45,371 nucleotides of DNA from Deltaproteobacteria bacterium (GTDB lineage: Bacteria > Desulfobacterota > DSM-4660 > Desulfatiglandales > HGW-15): positions 1 to 45,371 of the forward strand of contig JAFGGA010000019.1 in NCBI GenBank assembly GCA_016930835.1, given 5' to 3'. The notes under the pieces are model-generated. The model had not been told where the DNA came from. It did not search any database and worked only from the letters and a program-made list of their open reading frames with translations. Position 1 is the stretch's first letter. Each line of letters begins with the position of its first letter. Shown here piece by piece: positions 34,929-43,356 of the stretch. A program made the translations under genes and the position numbers.

Positions 34929-36368
34929 TTAGCCTTTTATAACACCTAAGGGTCTGAGACGTGCCACTTTCCTGGCTAAGTCAGTATGATGAACCACTTC
35001 AACAACCTGGCTTACATCCTTGTAAGCTTCAGGCATTTCTTCCTGAAGTGTTCTTTTATCCCTGGACTGAACAAAGATTCCTTTGTCCTCCAGTTCACGA
35101 CTAATGGCTCTCCCTTTTGCCTTTTTAATGGCTTTACTGCGACTTAGGACGCGGCCGGCCCCATGACAGCACGATCCAAAACTTTGATCCATAGCTCCCT
35201 GGGTACCGGCAAGTACATAAGAGTGGGTTCCCATGTCTCCCGGGATGAGGACGGGTTGGCCCCAATGATGGTAAGTCTTCGGTAAGAAGGGATGTTTGGG
35301 AGGAAGGGAGCGGGTTGCGCCCTTACGATGAACACACAGTAATCTTTCATGATTATCTACCAAATGGTATTCTTTTTTAGCGATATTGTGACAAACATCA
35401 TAAAGGAGCGCCATACCTAAATCCCGGGGGTTTAAGGATAGGGTTTTCATTATAGTCTCCCTGGCCAGATACATCAGGATTTGCCGGTTTGCCCAGGCAT
35501 AGTTGGCCGCACACGACATAGCCGCTAAGTAGCGACGTCCCAGGTCGGATTGAAGACCCGCATAGGAAAGTTGCCTATCGGGGAGCTGAAATCCGATTGT
35601 TGAAATATGTTTATTCATCTCTTTTAGGAAATCATCACATATCTGGTGTCCGAAACCCCGTGAACCGGAATGGATAAACACGGTGACGTAACCTTCAAAG
35701 AGATTAAATGCCCTTGCTACTTCTTGATCATAGATTCGATCGATCTCCTGGATCTCAAGAAAATGATTTCCAGACCCCAAGGTCCCCAGCTGATCCAAGC
35801 CCCGTTTGATGGCCCGATCACTGAGTACTGAAGGGTCGGCCCCTTCCATGGTGCCACGATCTTCGGTTCTTTCGAGATCATCAAGCTGCCCAAAGCCGCT
35901 TTTTACGGCCCAAGCAGCACCTTCAACAGCGACTTTCGTTTCATCCTGTTTGGAAAGACAGACGACTCCTCGAGAACCGACACCGGAAGGGATGTTTTGA
36001 TAGAGTGCCAAGACAAGGTCTTTGATAAATGGTTTGATCTCATCAGCTTTCAACGATGTAGACATCAGACGGCACCCGCAATTGATATCGTAACCGACGC
36101 CACCGGGCGAAACGATACCTTCTTCGATATCAAAGGCCGCTACACCACCAATGGGAAAGCCATAGCCCCAATGGATATCGGGCATACCCAACGAGTAATT
36201 GATGATTCCGGGTAACGTGGCCACATTTACAACTTGAGCCAGACTCTGATCTTGTTGAATGGTTTTCATAAGCTCATCATTTGAAAACACGAGACCCGGC
36301 ACACGCATATTCCCTCTCTTGGGGATAAGCCAACGATAACGATCAATCTTTTGAAATTTGATGTCCAT
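34929..36368 (-). CDS. rtcB: RNA-splicing ligase RtcB
   Basis: RtcB joins RNA 3'-phosphate (or 2',3'-cyclic phosphate) and 5'-OH ends using GTP and Mn2+. The 479 residues from ATG 36368 (AAAGG site upstream) carry GVGYDINCGCRLM with the metal-binding Asp and Cys, LGSGNHFLEIQEI, FIHSGSRGFGHQ, YDVCHNIAKKE, and the guanylylated His in FGSCCHGAGRVLSR. The end RPLGVIKG is canonical. It is the second gene of an archease-rtcB operon, ten bases after archease. It probably repairs damaged tRNA or other RNA. No RtcR activator or RtcA is present. Confidence 0.97.
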   Translation of the reverse strand: MDIKFQKIDRYRWLIPKRGNMRVPGLVFSNDELMKTIQQDQSLAQVVNVATLPGIINYSLGMPDIHWGYGFPIGGVAAFDIEEGIVSPGGVGYDINCGCRLMSTSLKADEIKPFIKDLVLALYQNIPSGVGSRGVVCLSKQDETKVAVEGAAWAVKSGFGQLDDLERTEDRGTMEGADPSVLSDRAIKRGLDQLGTLGSGNHFLEIQEIDRIYDQEVARAFNLFEGYVTVFIHSGSRGFGHQICDDFLKEMNKHISTIGFQLPDRQLSYAGLQSDLGRRYLAAMSCAANYAWANRQILMYLARETIMKTLSLNPRDLGMALLYDVCHNIAKKEYHLVDNHERLLCVHRKGATRSLPPKHPFLPKTYHHWGQPVLIPGDMGTHSYVLAGTQGAMDQSFGSCCHGAGRVLSRSKAIKKAKGRAISRELEDKGIFVQSRDKRTLQEEMPEAYKDVSQVVEVVHHTDLARKVARLRPLGVIKG

Positions 36369-36378
36369 TGGTAAACCT

Positions 36379-36801
36379 TTATAGATCAAATATGACCCGG
36401 GCTGTCCATTGGTCACCCCGTTGGGTCACTTCAATCTGATGATAGGTGACTGCTTTAATTTCCCTTAATATGTTGTGGGACTCGGGTTCAAAGGGAACCG
36501 TTTTAAGCTTTGCACTCAATGTAAATCCGGTAAAGGGGTAAATCTCTATTCCCGTGACCACAAGGCGTTCACCCTCGAATAGATAGAGGATCTCCCCTAA
36601 CCATTGAACCATGAGATCTTCCAAATCATCGCCTGAAATAGAGATATTCATGGACGTTGATTTTTTAAGGACCTTATGCTGGAACATAAGATCCAGAACG
36701 GCCTCGCCTGCGTTTTGAAAAAGATCTACCAGGTCATTACCGTGTATAATGATCCCCAGATCCGCTGTGTGATCAATGAGTGTATAAGGAGTAAGGGGCA
36801 T
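36379..36801 (-). CDS. Archease (RtcB cofactor)
   Basis: A 140-residue archease that speeds RtcB guanylylation and lets it turn over repeatedly. The N-terminal metal-binding segment TLIDHTADLGIIIHG, the middle LEDLMVQWLGEILYLFEGE and the end AVTYHQIEVTQ...WTARVIFDL match the family. It directly precedes rtcB, the known pairing. A strong sigma-70 promoter lies upstream at 36861-36889. Confidence 0.93.
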   Translation of the reverse strand: MPLTPYTLIDHTADLGIIIHGNDLVDLFQNAGEAVLDLMFQHKVLKKSTSMNISISGDDLEDLMVQWLGEILYLFEGERLVVTGIEIYPFTGFTLSAKLKTVPFEPESHNILREIKAVTYHQIEVTQRGDQWTARVIFDL

Positions 36802-36860
36802 CTAAGCTGCTCATTTTTTGATGAAGTGATTTTGAAATAAACCAGGAATTGAACGTAAAT

Positions 36861-36889
36861 ATTGTACTTTTATCAATAAGGAATGTCAA
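36861..36889 (-). promoter_or_regulatory. Sigma-70 promoter of the archease-rtcB operon
   Basis: On the minus strand TTGACA is followed after exactly 17 bases by TACAAT, which is near consensus. Transcription should start near 36854, about 53 bases upstream of the archease start. This suggests constitutive expression, unlike the sigma-54/RtcR control known in E. coli. Confidence 0.65.
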
Positions 36890-36964
36890 AAGACTTGAAC
36901 CTTTTATCCGAACACCCGGCATTGGGTTCATATTCTCAAAAATTTTATATTTTACGATGACGTT

Positions 36965-37008
36965 TCATCATCTGAATCCTTTTGGATTCACCTGATGAAT
37001 ATATTTTT
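36965..37008 (+). promoter_or_regulatory. Leader hairpin followed by a U-run (possible attenuator)
   Basis: TCATCA...TGATGA encloses TGAATCC-TTTT-GGATTCA, giving a two-part stem with a 2x2 internal loop, followed by ATATATTTTT. It sits 26 bases before the Cys-rich protein start. Nothing transcribed on the plus strand lies just upstream except the divergent archease promoter region, so it may be a leader attenuator rather than an operon end. Confidence 0.5.
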
Positions 37009-37033
37009 CCATTAATCAGGAGGAATAGGCATA

Positions 37034-37318
37034 ATGGTATGTGCTTTTTGTAATAAAAAAATTCGTACTCATGGAAAGGTCACAAGGCAGGATGTATGCC
37101 CGCATTGCAATAGGGATCTGCGTTGCTGTAAGCAGTGCAAATATTATGATCAAGGCGCTTACAATGAATGCAAAGAAGTTTCCGCTGAGCGTATTCTGGA
37201 TAAAGAACGGGCCAATTTTTGTGACTTTTTCATACCCAATGGTTCGGAAGGAAAAGGGGGCATTTTTAACCGTACGAAAGAGGCTAGAGCAGCCCTCGAG
37301 GCCCTCTTTAAAAAGTAG
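37034..37318 (+). CDS. Cys-rich small protein (zinc-ribbon-like)
   Basis: A 94-residue protein with ten cysteines in the first 65 residues. They include C-x-x-C pairs at VCAFCNKK and DVCPHCNRD, the cluster LRCCKQCKYYDQGAYNECKE, and NFCDFF. Two treble-clef or zinc-ribbon knuckles, or possibly a metal cluster, are likely. I recall similar uncharacterised small proteins in Desulfobacterota, but no named family. The AGGAGGA ribosome site is very strong (37018-37024). The C-terminus is a charged helix. It converges with the CBS gene, 14 bases apart. Confidence 0.75.
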   Translation: MVCAFCNKKIRTHGKVTRQDVCPHCNRDLRCCKQCKYYDQGAYNECKEVSAERILDKERANFCDFFIPNGSEGKGGIFNRTKEARAALEALFKK

Positions 37319-37332
37319 ATTCAATCTTTTTG

Positions 37333-37809
37333 CTACCCGTTTCTGATAACTTTTAGCATATCCAGAGAACTAATGATTCCCACTAGTTTTTCATTGGTGG
37401 TGACAAAAACCCGGTGGATATGCCCTCTTATCATGGCATCGGCCACCTGCTTGAGATCCGTATTTTCACCGACATGAAAGACAACGGACGTCATAATATC
37501 CCGGACCGCTACCATTGATTCGGCCTCAAGTCGAAAAGATTCAATCTCTTCCTGGGAGTATTGGCGTTCAGGTGCGTAAATGTAGTATTCATGAGGGGTA
37601 TCTGTTTGAGGATTGTTCAGAGGTATGCTTTTATATCGAACAATATCCGTCAGAGACACCACCCCGACCAATTTTCCCGCCTCGGAGACGACCGGTGCCC
37701 CTGAAATGGAATGCTCGATGAAAAAGTCGGCCAACTGATCTATAGGCCAGTCCGCCTGGACAGATAAAACATTCCGGTTCATTATTTCTTTTGCTTTAAG
37801 ATTTTTCAT
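37333..37809 (-). CDS. CBS-domain pair protein
   Basis: A 158-residue protein with two CBS motifs: AKEIMNRNVLSVQADWPIDQ...SGAPVVSEAGKLVGVVSLTDIV (~6-57) and VRDIMTSVVFHVGENTDLKQ...IHRVFVTTNEKLVGIISSLDML (~101-154). A ~40-residue insert with Tyr/Glu-rich sequence separates them. Such Bateman modules bind adenine nucleotides and usually regulate a partner; here it stands alone. A GGAGGAAGGG ribosome site precedes the ATG. The partner is unknown. Confidence 0.88.
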   Translation of the reverse strand: MKNLKAKEIMNRNVLSVQADWPIDQLADFFIEHSISGAPVVSEAGKLVGVVSLTDIVRYKSIPLNNPQTDTPHEYYIYAPERQYSQEEIESFRLEAESMVAVRDIMTSVVFHVGENTDLKQVADAMIRGHIHRVFVTTNEKLVGIISSLDMLKVIRNG

Positions 37810-37869
37810 GACCCCTTCCTCCGTAAATTCTTCTCCGATTTTGACCGAACTTCAAGATCATGCTTGCCT

Positions 37870-37925
37870 AAAAACGGCTTTCGGGGATACGGGGATCTCT
37901 TTTCCAGTTCACCACCCGAAAGCCG
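37870..37925 (-). terminator. Rho-independent terminator after the M18 aminopeptidase gene
   Basis: On the minus strand CGGCTTTCGGG pairs perfectly with CCCGAAAGCCG, separated by 29 bases, and TTTTT follows at once. It lies about 145 bases beyond the aminopeptidase stop and 61 bases before the CBS start, so it should insulate the two genes. Attenuation of the CBS gene is an alternative. Confidence 0.7.
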
Positions 37926-38068
37926 CGTTTCATTTATCTTGGACACCACAATGCTTCACGATATTACCCAATAGCGATATCTGGTGCCAAGCATCTTTGT
38001 TCATGAATTGCATGATCCGAAGCAAACCACTTATTCATATTGGATTATAATATATTATTAGACACTTC

Positions 38069-39493
38069 TCAATCATCGTTTAAAAAAGCTTTGAACCCTT
38101 TATAGGTCATGTAGATATCACCCTTGTGCGTAATCTCAAAAGGAGAATGCATGGATAGGAGCGGGGGGCCATAATCAATAATCTCCATACCATATATTGC
38201 CAGAAACTTTGCGACTGTTCCACCACCACCTTCGTCAACTTTGCCCAATTCACCCGTTTGCCATATCACTTTGTTTTTATTTAATAACCTTCTAATCCAC
38301 CCAAGATACTCGGCATTGGCATCGTTTGCGCCCACCTTTCCCCGATGCCCTGTAAACTTCGTGAGACAAACACCATACCCAATCCGTGCGGCATTCCTTT
38401 TTTCATGAACTTCTTGATAATCAGGGTCCAGGGCGCCGTTCACGTCCGCGGATAGCGCCCGCGCACTACCGAGTAGCTTATAAGCATCCATAGCACTTGG
38501 TGTTTTTTTGCTTTTTGCTATGATATCGTAGATAACGGATTCGAGAAATTTCGACTTGGCACTGGTCGCCCCATCACTCCCGATTTCTTCCTTGTCCACA
38601 AAAAGCACAACCGTCGTTCGAGCCGGTTCGTTTGTATCAAGAATGGCCATAAGACTGGTATAAGCGGAGGCGCGATCATCCTGGCCATAAGCCCCTATCA
38701 AAGAGCGATCCCAACCTACATCCCTTGCTCTTTCGGCAGGCACGACTTCAAGTTCAGCGCTGATAAAATCTTCCTCAACAAGCCCATACATTTCATGAAG
38801 CTGGTTGAGTATGGAAAGTCTAAATCGCTCCTTTTGCTTTTCATTACCAAGCGGAAGACTTCCTACGATCAGATTAAGTTTTTCGCCGACAAAAGCCTCA
38901 TCTAATTTTTTATTGGTTTGAACCTTTGCCGCAAGATGGGGTAACAGGTCAAGGATGGTAAAAACAGGATCTGATTCCTTCTCGCCCATGGCTATATCCA
39001 CAACATCACCATCCGTTTTGATTATTCGGCCATGGACGGCAAGAGGTCGTGCGAGCCATTGAAACTTTTTAATCCCTCCATAATAGTGTGTTTTGAAAAA
39101 AGCCAAATCGACTTCTTCATATAAAGGTCTCTGTTTCAGATCTAATCGAGGCGCGTCAATATGAGACACGATCAGACGGATCCCTTTATCCAACGGTGCT
39201 TTTCCCGGTCTAACGAGGGCGATGGACTTTTCATGGAAAATCTTGATCATCGGTTTCGAGGCATGCGACGATGCATCGTTGATGAATCCCTTCTGCTCAG
39301 CCATCCTACGAATGGAAATTACGGCCTCTCTTTCCGTTTTTGATTCGTCGAGGAACTTTTTATACGCATTCCCGAATGCCATAACCCTATTCTTTTCATT
39401 CTCATTAATCTCATCCCAAATCAATTTAGGGCTATAGCTTAGCTTTTTCTCCAATTTGTCTAATTCTTTTTTCGTATGAATTCCCTTTTTCAT
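38069..39493 (-). CDS. M18-family aminopeptidase
   Basis: A 474-residue zinc metalloaminopeptidase (aspartyl/LAP-type). Metal ligands and neighbours are visible in RLIVSHIDAPRLDLKQRPLYE (His and Asp; ~115-135), IGAYGQDDRASAYTSLMAI (Asp), VVLFVDKEEIGSDGATSAKS (the E-E catalytic/metal pair) and a terminal LLSMHSPFEITHKGD (His). It releases N-terminal residues from peptides in the cytoplasm. I start at ATG 39493; the TTG at 39508 would add five residues. A sigma-70-like promoter lies at 39543-39571. Confidence 0.93.
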   Translation of the reverse strand: MKKGIHTKKELDKLEKKLSYSPKLIWDEINENEKNRVMAFGNAYKKFLDESKTEREAVISIRRMAEQKGFINDASSHASKPMIKIFHEKSIALVRPGKAPLDKGIRLIVSHIDAPRLDLKQRPLYEEVDLAFFKTHYYGGIKKFQWLARPLAVHGRIIKTDGDVVDIAMGEKESDPVFTILDLLPHLAAKVQTNKKLDEAFVGEKLNLIVGSLPLGNEKQKERFRLSILNQLHEMYGLVEEDFISAELEVVPAERARDVGWDRSLIGAYGQDDRASAYTSLMAILDTNEPARTTVVLFVDKEEIGSDGATSAKSKFLESVIYDIIAKSKKTPSAMDAYKLLGSARALSADVNGALDPDYQEVHEKRNAARIGYGVCLTKFTGHRGKVGANDANAEYLGWIRRLLNKNKVIWQTGELGKVDEGGGGTVAKFLAIYGMEIIDYGPPLLSMHSPFEITHKGDIYMTYKGFKAFLNDD

Positions 39494-39542
39494 CGCTTCC
39501 CTTTCCAACGTATATAATGCTTCTCATGTATTCATGCTCTTA

Positions 39543-39571
39543 AATGTAGACTTCTTCAAATAGGAAGTCAA
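39543..39571 (-). promoter_or_regulatory. Sigma-70-like promoter of the aminopeptidase gene
   Basis: On the minus strand TTGACT and TACATT are spaced by 17 bases, about 50 bases upstream of the start codon. GACTTC (39549-39554) and GAAGTC (39564-39569) form an inverted repeat across the spacer. Confidence 0.5.
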
Positions 39572-39734
39572 TATGGGGTCAAGGTTCTAAATCATTATAT
39601 CATGTTGTCTGGACATATTGTAAAAAGATATGATATTTTGATCATCTCATTGATGAATCATAAAACATCCGGCCTTGATAACTTAATATGAATACGGCCA
39701 TGAGCACCCAAATCTATTGCCTAACTGACAGCAT

Positions 39735-41807
39735 ATGATCAAACCATTCGAATCTATCCTCTTTTCATTATTCCATGCATCAAATCGAGAAAATGGCTTT
39801 TTCCTGCTGGACCCATCCGAGTTTTTTAATCCAAACCGCAACGATCATATGGGGATTGCTCAAACGTTGAACAGTGCCTTTATGATCGCCCTTATAGGCC
39901 AAAAACACCCCCTATTTTCTCAAGCGATGGATTTCTTGATACGGATGTCGAAATCCCCTGTATGGGCTCAAACCGCCCATTTTTATTTGGATGGGGTTAC
40001 GCTGGTGCAAGCGGAGATTGAAGATGTATTCGTAAGCGATCATGAATTTGCTAACCATCTTAATGAATTACACGACTATATTTCAACAAAAGAAACATCC
40101 CCCCAATATGATTGTGTAAGAGAAAAAATCTGGTCTGTATTTTTTCCTGAGGCTGTGGGGATAGAAGATGATAGGCAGGCGAATATCACAAATTTGAGAA
40201 AAAAACGAACGGTCACCATAACCGGTTTAAATCAATCACCCATCTCAGACCCGGGCAGAGAAATTCTATTCACTTCGAACATCCTCCTTACGATCCCACG
40301 CGCTTTGGAAGACGCCGATACGAACTATTTAGGGGACAATCTTAAGGAGAGATTAAAAAATATCATGAAAGAACCCCAAATCTATTGGTATGATCATCCA
40401 ATACAAATGGGTATCGCCCCGGGGAAAAATGAGATCCTGCATGGTTTGCGAGGTCTAGAGGAGGCCTTTGCATTTGAACGAAAAATGGGAAACATGACCC
40501 CTGATCTACGTCCCGTTTGCCTCCTATCTATATCAGTGACTCATAAAGGTCTTCATGAGATCGCGAAAGATTATCTGCAAGAGGCCTTGTCACTTGCGGG
40601 TGGAATAAAAGATCTGGCCCTTTATGTGTTTACGGAGAAAGATACCCGACAAATCATAGACGAGATTCTTGCCCCGGCAGTCCAACATTATGGAATAAAA
40701 GAAAATAATCATGGGCTTCTACAAATATTTGGCGTAGATGGCGAATACGGAAGGCATTATAATTTTCTAAAGGCCATGGCTGCCTTCTGGGCGATCTTGA
40801 TCCACCCTGAAATAAAGGCCACGTATAAAATCGATCTTGACCAAGTCTTTCCCCAAAAGGAATTGAGACAAGAAACCGGGTCAACGATCTTTGAACATTT
40901 CAAGACACCTTTATGGGGCAGCAAGGGCGTAGCTAGTAATGGAAGATCATTAGATATGGGGATGATCGCCGGGACACTTGTAAATGAAAAAGACATCAGC
41001 ACCTCCTTGTTTACCCCGGATATTGGTTTCCCGGATTCTCAACCTGCCCCCTACGAATATATCTTTTACAGCCGACTGCCCCAAGCTCTGTCAACGGAAG
41101 CTGAAATGATGACACGTTATCTCGATGGCCCCTTGGACGGCATACAAAAAGCCATCCAACGTATCCATGTAACGGGCGGGACCAATGGAATTCTCATAAA
41201 AAGCCTTCGCAGGCATCGCCCCTTCACGCCTTCTTTTATCGGACGAGCGGAAGATCAGGCCTACATTCTTTCAGTCCTTCTCGGTAATGATGAAAGAGTT
41301 GCCTACGTGCATAAAGACGGATTAATCATGCGGCACGATAAAGAGGCCTTTGCTCAAAAAGCCATTCAATCGGCCTACGTCGGGAAACTGTTGGGGGACT
41401 ATATCCGTATCTTATACTTTTCCGCCTACGCAAAAGTGCTTTGCAAGGAGATTTCTAAGGTAAAAGAAGAAATTGACCCATTCACGGGATGTTTTATCTC
41501 TAAGATCCCCAAAACGGTCGTATATCTTCGCTTTGCACTTCAATCAGCATCTTTTTTTAATGAAGGAGAAACCAAACAAGGACTTGAATTTGTGAACAGT
41601 GGCAGCCATCGACTTTCTCAGGCTCTGGCTTTTATCGATGAAAAAAAAGGAATGATCCAAGAGCAATATGAGGAAGAACGATTAGGATGGGATCTATATT
41701 ATGACACGCTTTCTTTCATAGAAGATGGGCTTCGGGACGGTGATGGTTTCTCAAAAGATCTTCAAAAAAAGGCGATTCATATTATCAACCAATGCGCTAT
41801 TAAATGA
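39735..41807 (+). CDS. Uncharacterised 690-residue protein, GT-A glycosyltransferase-like
   Basis: I do not recognise a named family. The protein is soluble and has no signal peptide. The C-terminal half carries features of GT-A-type sugar transferases: LLQIFGVDGEYGRHYNFLKAM (~328-348), ATYKIDLDQVFPQ (~362-374) with a D-x-D motif at D367/D369, LWGSKGVASNGRSLDMGMIAG, and FIGRAEDQAYILS (~501-513), resembling the G-x-x-E-D-x motif of many GT2/GT-A enzymes. The N-terminal ~220 residues are helical. Activity, donor and acceptor are unknown. The ATG has no ribosome site. It lies alone, divergent from the aminopeptidase gene. Confidence 0.6.
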   Translation: MIKPFESILFSLFHASNRENGFFLLDPSEFFNPNRNDHMGIAQTLNSAFMIALIGQKHPLFSQAMDFLIRMSKSPVWAQTAHFYLDGVTLVQAEIEDVFVSDHEFANHLNELHDYISTKETSPQYDCVREKIWSVFFPEAVGIEDDRQANITNLRKKRTVTITGLNQSPISDPGREILFTSNILLTIPRALEDADTNYLGDNLKERLKNIMKEPQIYWYDHPIQMGIAPGKNEILHGLRGLEEAFAFERKMGNMTPDLRPVCLLSISVTHKGLHEIAKDYLQEALSLAGGIKDLALYVFTEKDTRQIIDEILAPAVQHYGIKENNHGLLQIFGVDGEYGRHYNFLKAMAAFWAILIHPEIKATYKIDLDQVFPQKELRQETGSTIFEHFKTPLWGSKGVASNGRSLDMGMIAGTLVNEKDISTSLFTPDIGFPDSQPAPYEYIFYSRLPQALSTEAEMMTRYLDGPLDGIQKAIQRIHVTGGTNGILIKSLRRHRPFTPSFIGRAEDQAYILSVLLGNDERVAYVHKDGLIMRHDKEAFAQKAIQSAYVGKLLGDYIRILYFSAYAKVLCKEISKVKEEIDPFTGCFISKIPKTVVYLRFALQSASFFNEGETKQGLEFVNSGSHRLSQALAFIDEKKGMIQEQYEEERLGWDLYYDTLSFIEDGLRDGDGFSKDLQKKAIHIINQCAIK

Positions 41808-41819
41808 CATCATGGGTGC

Positions 41820-41844
41820 CCGAAATAAATGAAATTCGGCTTTT
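41820..41844 (+). terminator. Weak terminator after the 690-residue protein gene
   Basis: CCGAA and TTCGG form a 5-bp stem with a 10-base loop, followed by CTTTT. It lies just after the stop at 41807. The stem is short. Confidence 0.3.
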
Positions 41845-41943
41845 GGGTGCTGCAGATTCCCGTACCCACAAAAACCGTTTTTAGATAAGCATGAGGAGAT
41901 ATAATAAATTATTTATGCACTAGCAAAAGAATCAGTCCATGCA

Positions 41944-42693
41944 TTAACGAAGACGCAATTTTAAAATCTCCTCACAGAGAGCATCAAACTCCTCTGCACT
42001 CTTGGAATTCCGCATGGATTTCCAAACGGGTTCTCCTGCTATATTGGCCTGATTAAGGGCCTCACTCTTGCTGATGATAGTCCGAAAAACCTTCTGTCGG
42101 TAATCTTCGATAAGTTCATCGATAATAGCATTTGTGCGAGATGTCCGGATATCGAACATGTTGATAAGAATACGATACGGAACGAGTGTTTCATCTCGAA
42201 GCTCTTGAGCCGCTTCCAGGAGCGCCGCAATTCCCATCACTGCCCCCATTCCGGGTTGGATGGGAATGATCAGGAGGTCCGCTGCATGAATAGCGTTATA
42301 GGTCAGAATGCCCAATGAAGGAGGACAATCAATAATGATATTTTTATATGGTTCTCTTAATGGGTCAAGGGCTCGAAGAAGACGTTCTTCACGTCGGATA
42401 CGACTAGATAGAAGCTCGGCGGTTTCCGTAAGTTCTATCGTAGCGGGCACGATATGCAAGCTGGGATATTCGGTTGGGATAACGGACTTGGAAGCCAGTG
42501 AAGGTTTATCCATAATCAGGTCACTCACATCCCTTTCCAACTCACCGTCTACAAAACAACGGGACGCATGACCTTGAGGATCCAGATCAATAAGGAGTGT
42601 CGGCCTACCCTTATCTGCAAATCCCGCGGCGATGTTAACGGCGACGGTCGTCTTTCCGATTCCCCCTTTGGCGTTTGTAACGGCAAATATCAT
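41944..42693 (-). CDS. ParA-family ATPase (orphan)
   Basis: A 249-residue ParA/Soj-type ATPase. The deviant Walker A is NAKGGIGKTT (8-17), Walker A' DLDPQGHASRCF and Walker B NIIIDCPPSLGILTYNA follow, then ILINMFDIRTSRTNAI. ParAs position DNA, chemoreceptor arrays or other cargo by cycling on the nucleoid. No ParB, no centromere-like repeats and no partner gene are adjacent, so a cargo other than the chromosome is possible. AAGGAG precedes the ATG, and a strong promoter lies at 42763-42791. Confidence 0.93.
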   Translation of the reverse strand: MIFAVTNAKGGIGKTTVAVNIAAGFADKGRPTLLIDLDPQGHASRCFVDGELERDVSDLIMDKPSLASKSVIPTEYPSLHIVPATIELTETAELLSSRIRREERLLRALDPLREPYKNIIIDCPPSLGILTYNAIHAADLLIIPIQPGMGAVMGIAALLEAAQELRDETLVPYRILINMFDIRTSRTNAIIDELIEDYRQKVFRTIISKSEALNQANIAGEPVWKSMRNSKSAEEFDALCEEILKLRLR

Positions 42694-42762
42694 ACATGAC
42701 TCCTTATTGCATGAAATATTTTAACAAGGCGCGATTTTCCTCCAAAGATGTCTTTTTTATGC

Positions 42763-42791
42763 ATTATATAGTGCGGAGATAAGGTCGTCAA
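42763..42791 (-). promoter_or_regulatory. Sigma-70 promoter of parA
   Basis: TTGACG and TATAAT are separated by exactly 17 bases on the minus strand, near consensus. The start would be near 42756, about 63 bases upstream of the parA ATG. Confidence 0.7.
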
Positions 42792-43067
42792 CTTATGTAT
42801 CAAAAAAACTTGCTTTTTGACTGTATATCAAGGTTCAATTCAATCTTTCATATTTAATAAAATATATTCAATATTAACTGCAATATTGTTTTATAAATAC
42901 ATATGAATAGACATTTAAATGCTAATAAAAGAAAATATTAAAATATCTTAAAATTTATGAATTGGTTATCGAATAATGAATTAAGTTGCAAAATATAAAA
43001 GTAATTGTAGCGATGAGAATAAAAAAATGGTTATTTTCGAGATAATCTGCCATAATTCAGGAGGTCT

Positions 43068-43202
43068 ATGTGGTTTTTTTACCACGATATTTTTCCTTAC
43101 CTGGCAACGTTTCAGTTTGGAGGTCGTCTCCCTTGGTGGCAAGGGTACAAAATCCGAGTGGAGTGCCCTGATAAATACAATCTCGTGACCTTAACCCTGT
43201 AA
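43068..43202 (+). CDS. Small aromatic-rich protein of 44 residues
   Basis: The frame begins ATG TGG TTT seven codons into a region where GC content rises abruptly from the AT-rich flank. CAGGAGG lies four to five bases before the ATG, a near-perfect ribosome site. The peptide starts MWFFYHDIFPYLATFQFGG, continues RLPWWQGYKIRVECPD and ends KYNLVTLTL. Its composition (three Trp, five Phe, four Tyr) is unusual. A strong hairpin with a U-run follows 50 bases later. I do not recognise it. It could be a small toxin or regulatory peptide, or the 5' remnant of a longer gene. Confidence 0.5.
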   Translation: MWFFYHDIFPYLATFQFGGRLPWWQGYKIRVECPDKYNLVTLTL

Positions 43203-43247
43203 AGAAGCAAAAGAGAAGAAGAATGATACCGGCACTTAATCTTCAAT

Positions 43248-43308
43248 AAAAAGGGCTCAGAGATCTTTCCCCGGTTTTCTCGTTGAGAGACCAGGCATCG
43301 CTGAGCCC
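43248..43308 (-). terminator. Terminator between the beta-helix gene and the small gene
   Basis: On the minus strand CTGAGCCC/GGGCTCAG halves form an 8-bp stem around a ~40-base loop that itself contains a small CTCTC/GAGA stem, and TTTTT follows directly. It lies about 50 bases beyond the stop at 43357. On the plus strand CTTATTTTTT follows a few bases later, so it could also end the small gene transcript. Confidence 0.7.
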
Positions 43309-43356
43309 CTTGAAGATGAACTTATTTTTTAAAAGGCAATGTATTATCCGTATTCA

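Larger units (their letters stand above)
42694..43356. other. AT-rich desert with a small gene
   Basis: About 660 bases, very AT-rich between 42800 and 43060. It holds the parA promoter (42763-42791), a 44-codon gene (43068-43202) and a terminator (43248-43308). Confidence 0.5.

Noticed and set aside
37808-38050. 80-codon plus-strand frame
   Set aside because: It covers a minus-strand terminator and part of the CBS leader, with no ribosome site or protein-like composition.
43071-43200. Region looked like a folded RNA (CCCTTG-CCAC-CAAGGG hairpin on the minus strand)
   Set aside because: The plus strand has a complete 44-codon frame with a near-perfect ribosome site and coding-like GC, which explains the higher complexity better.
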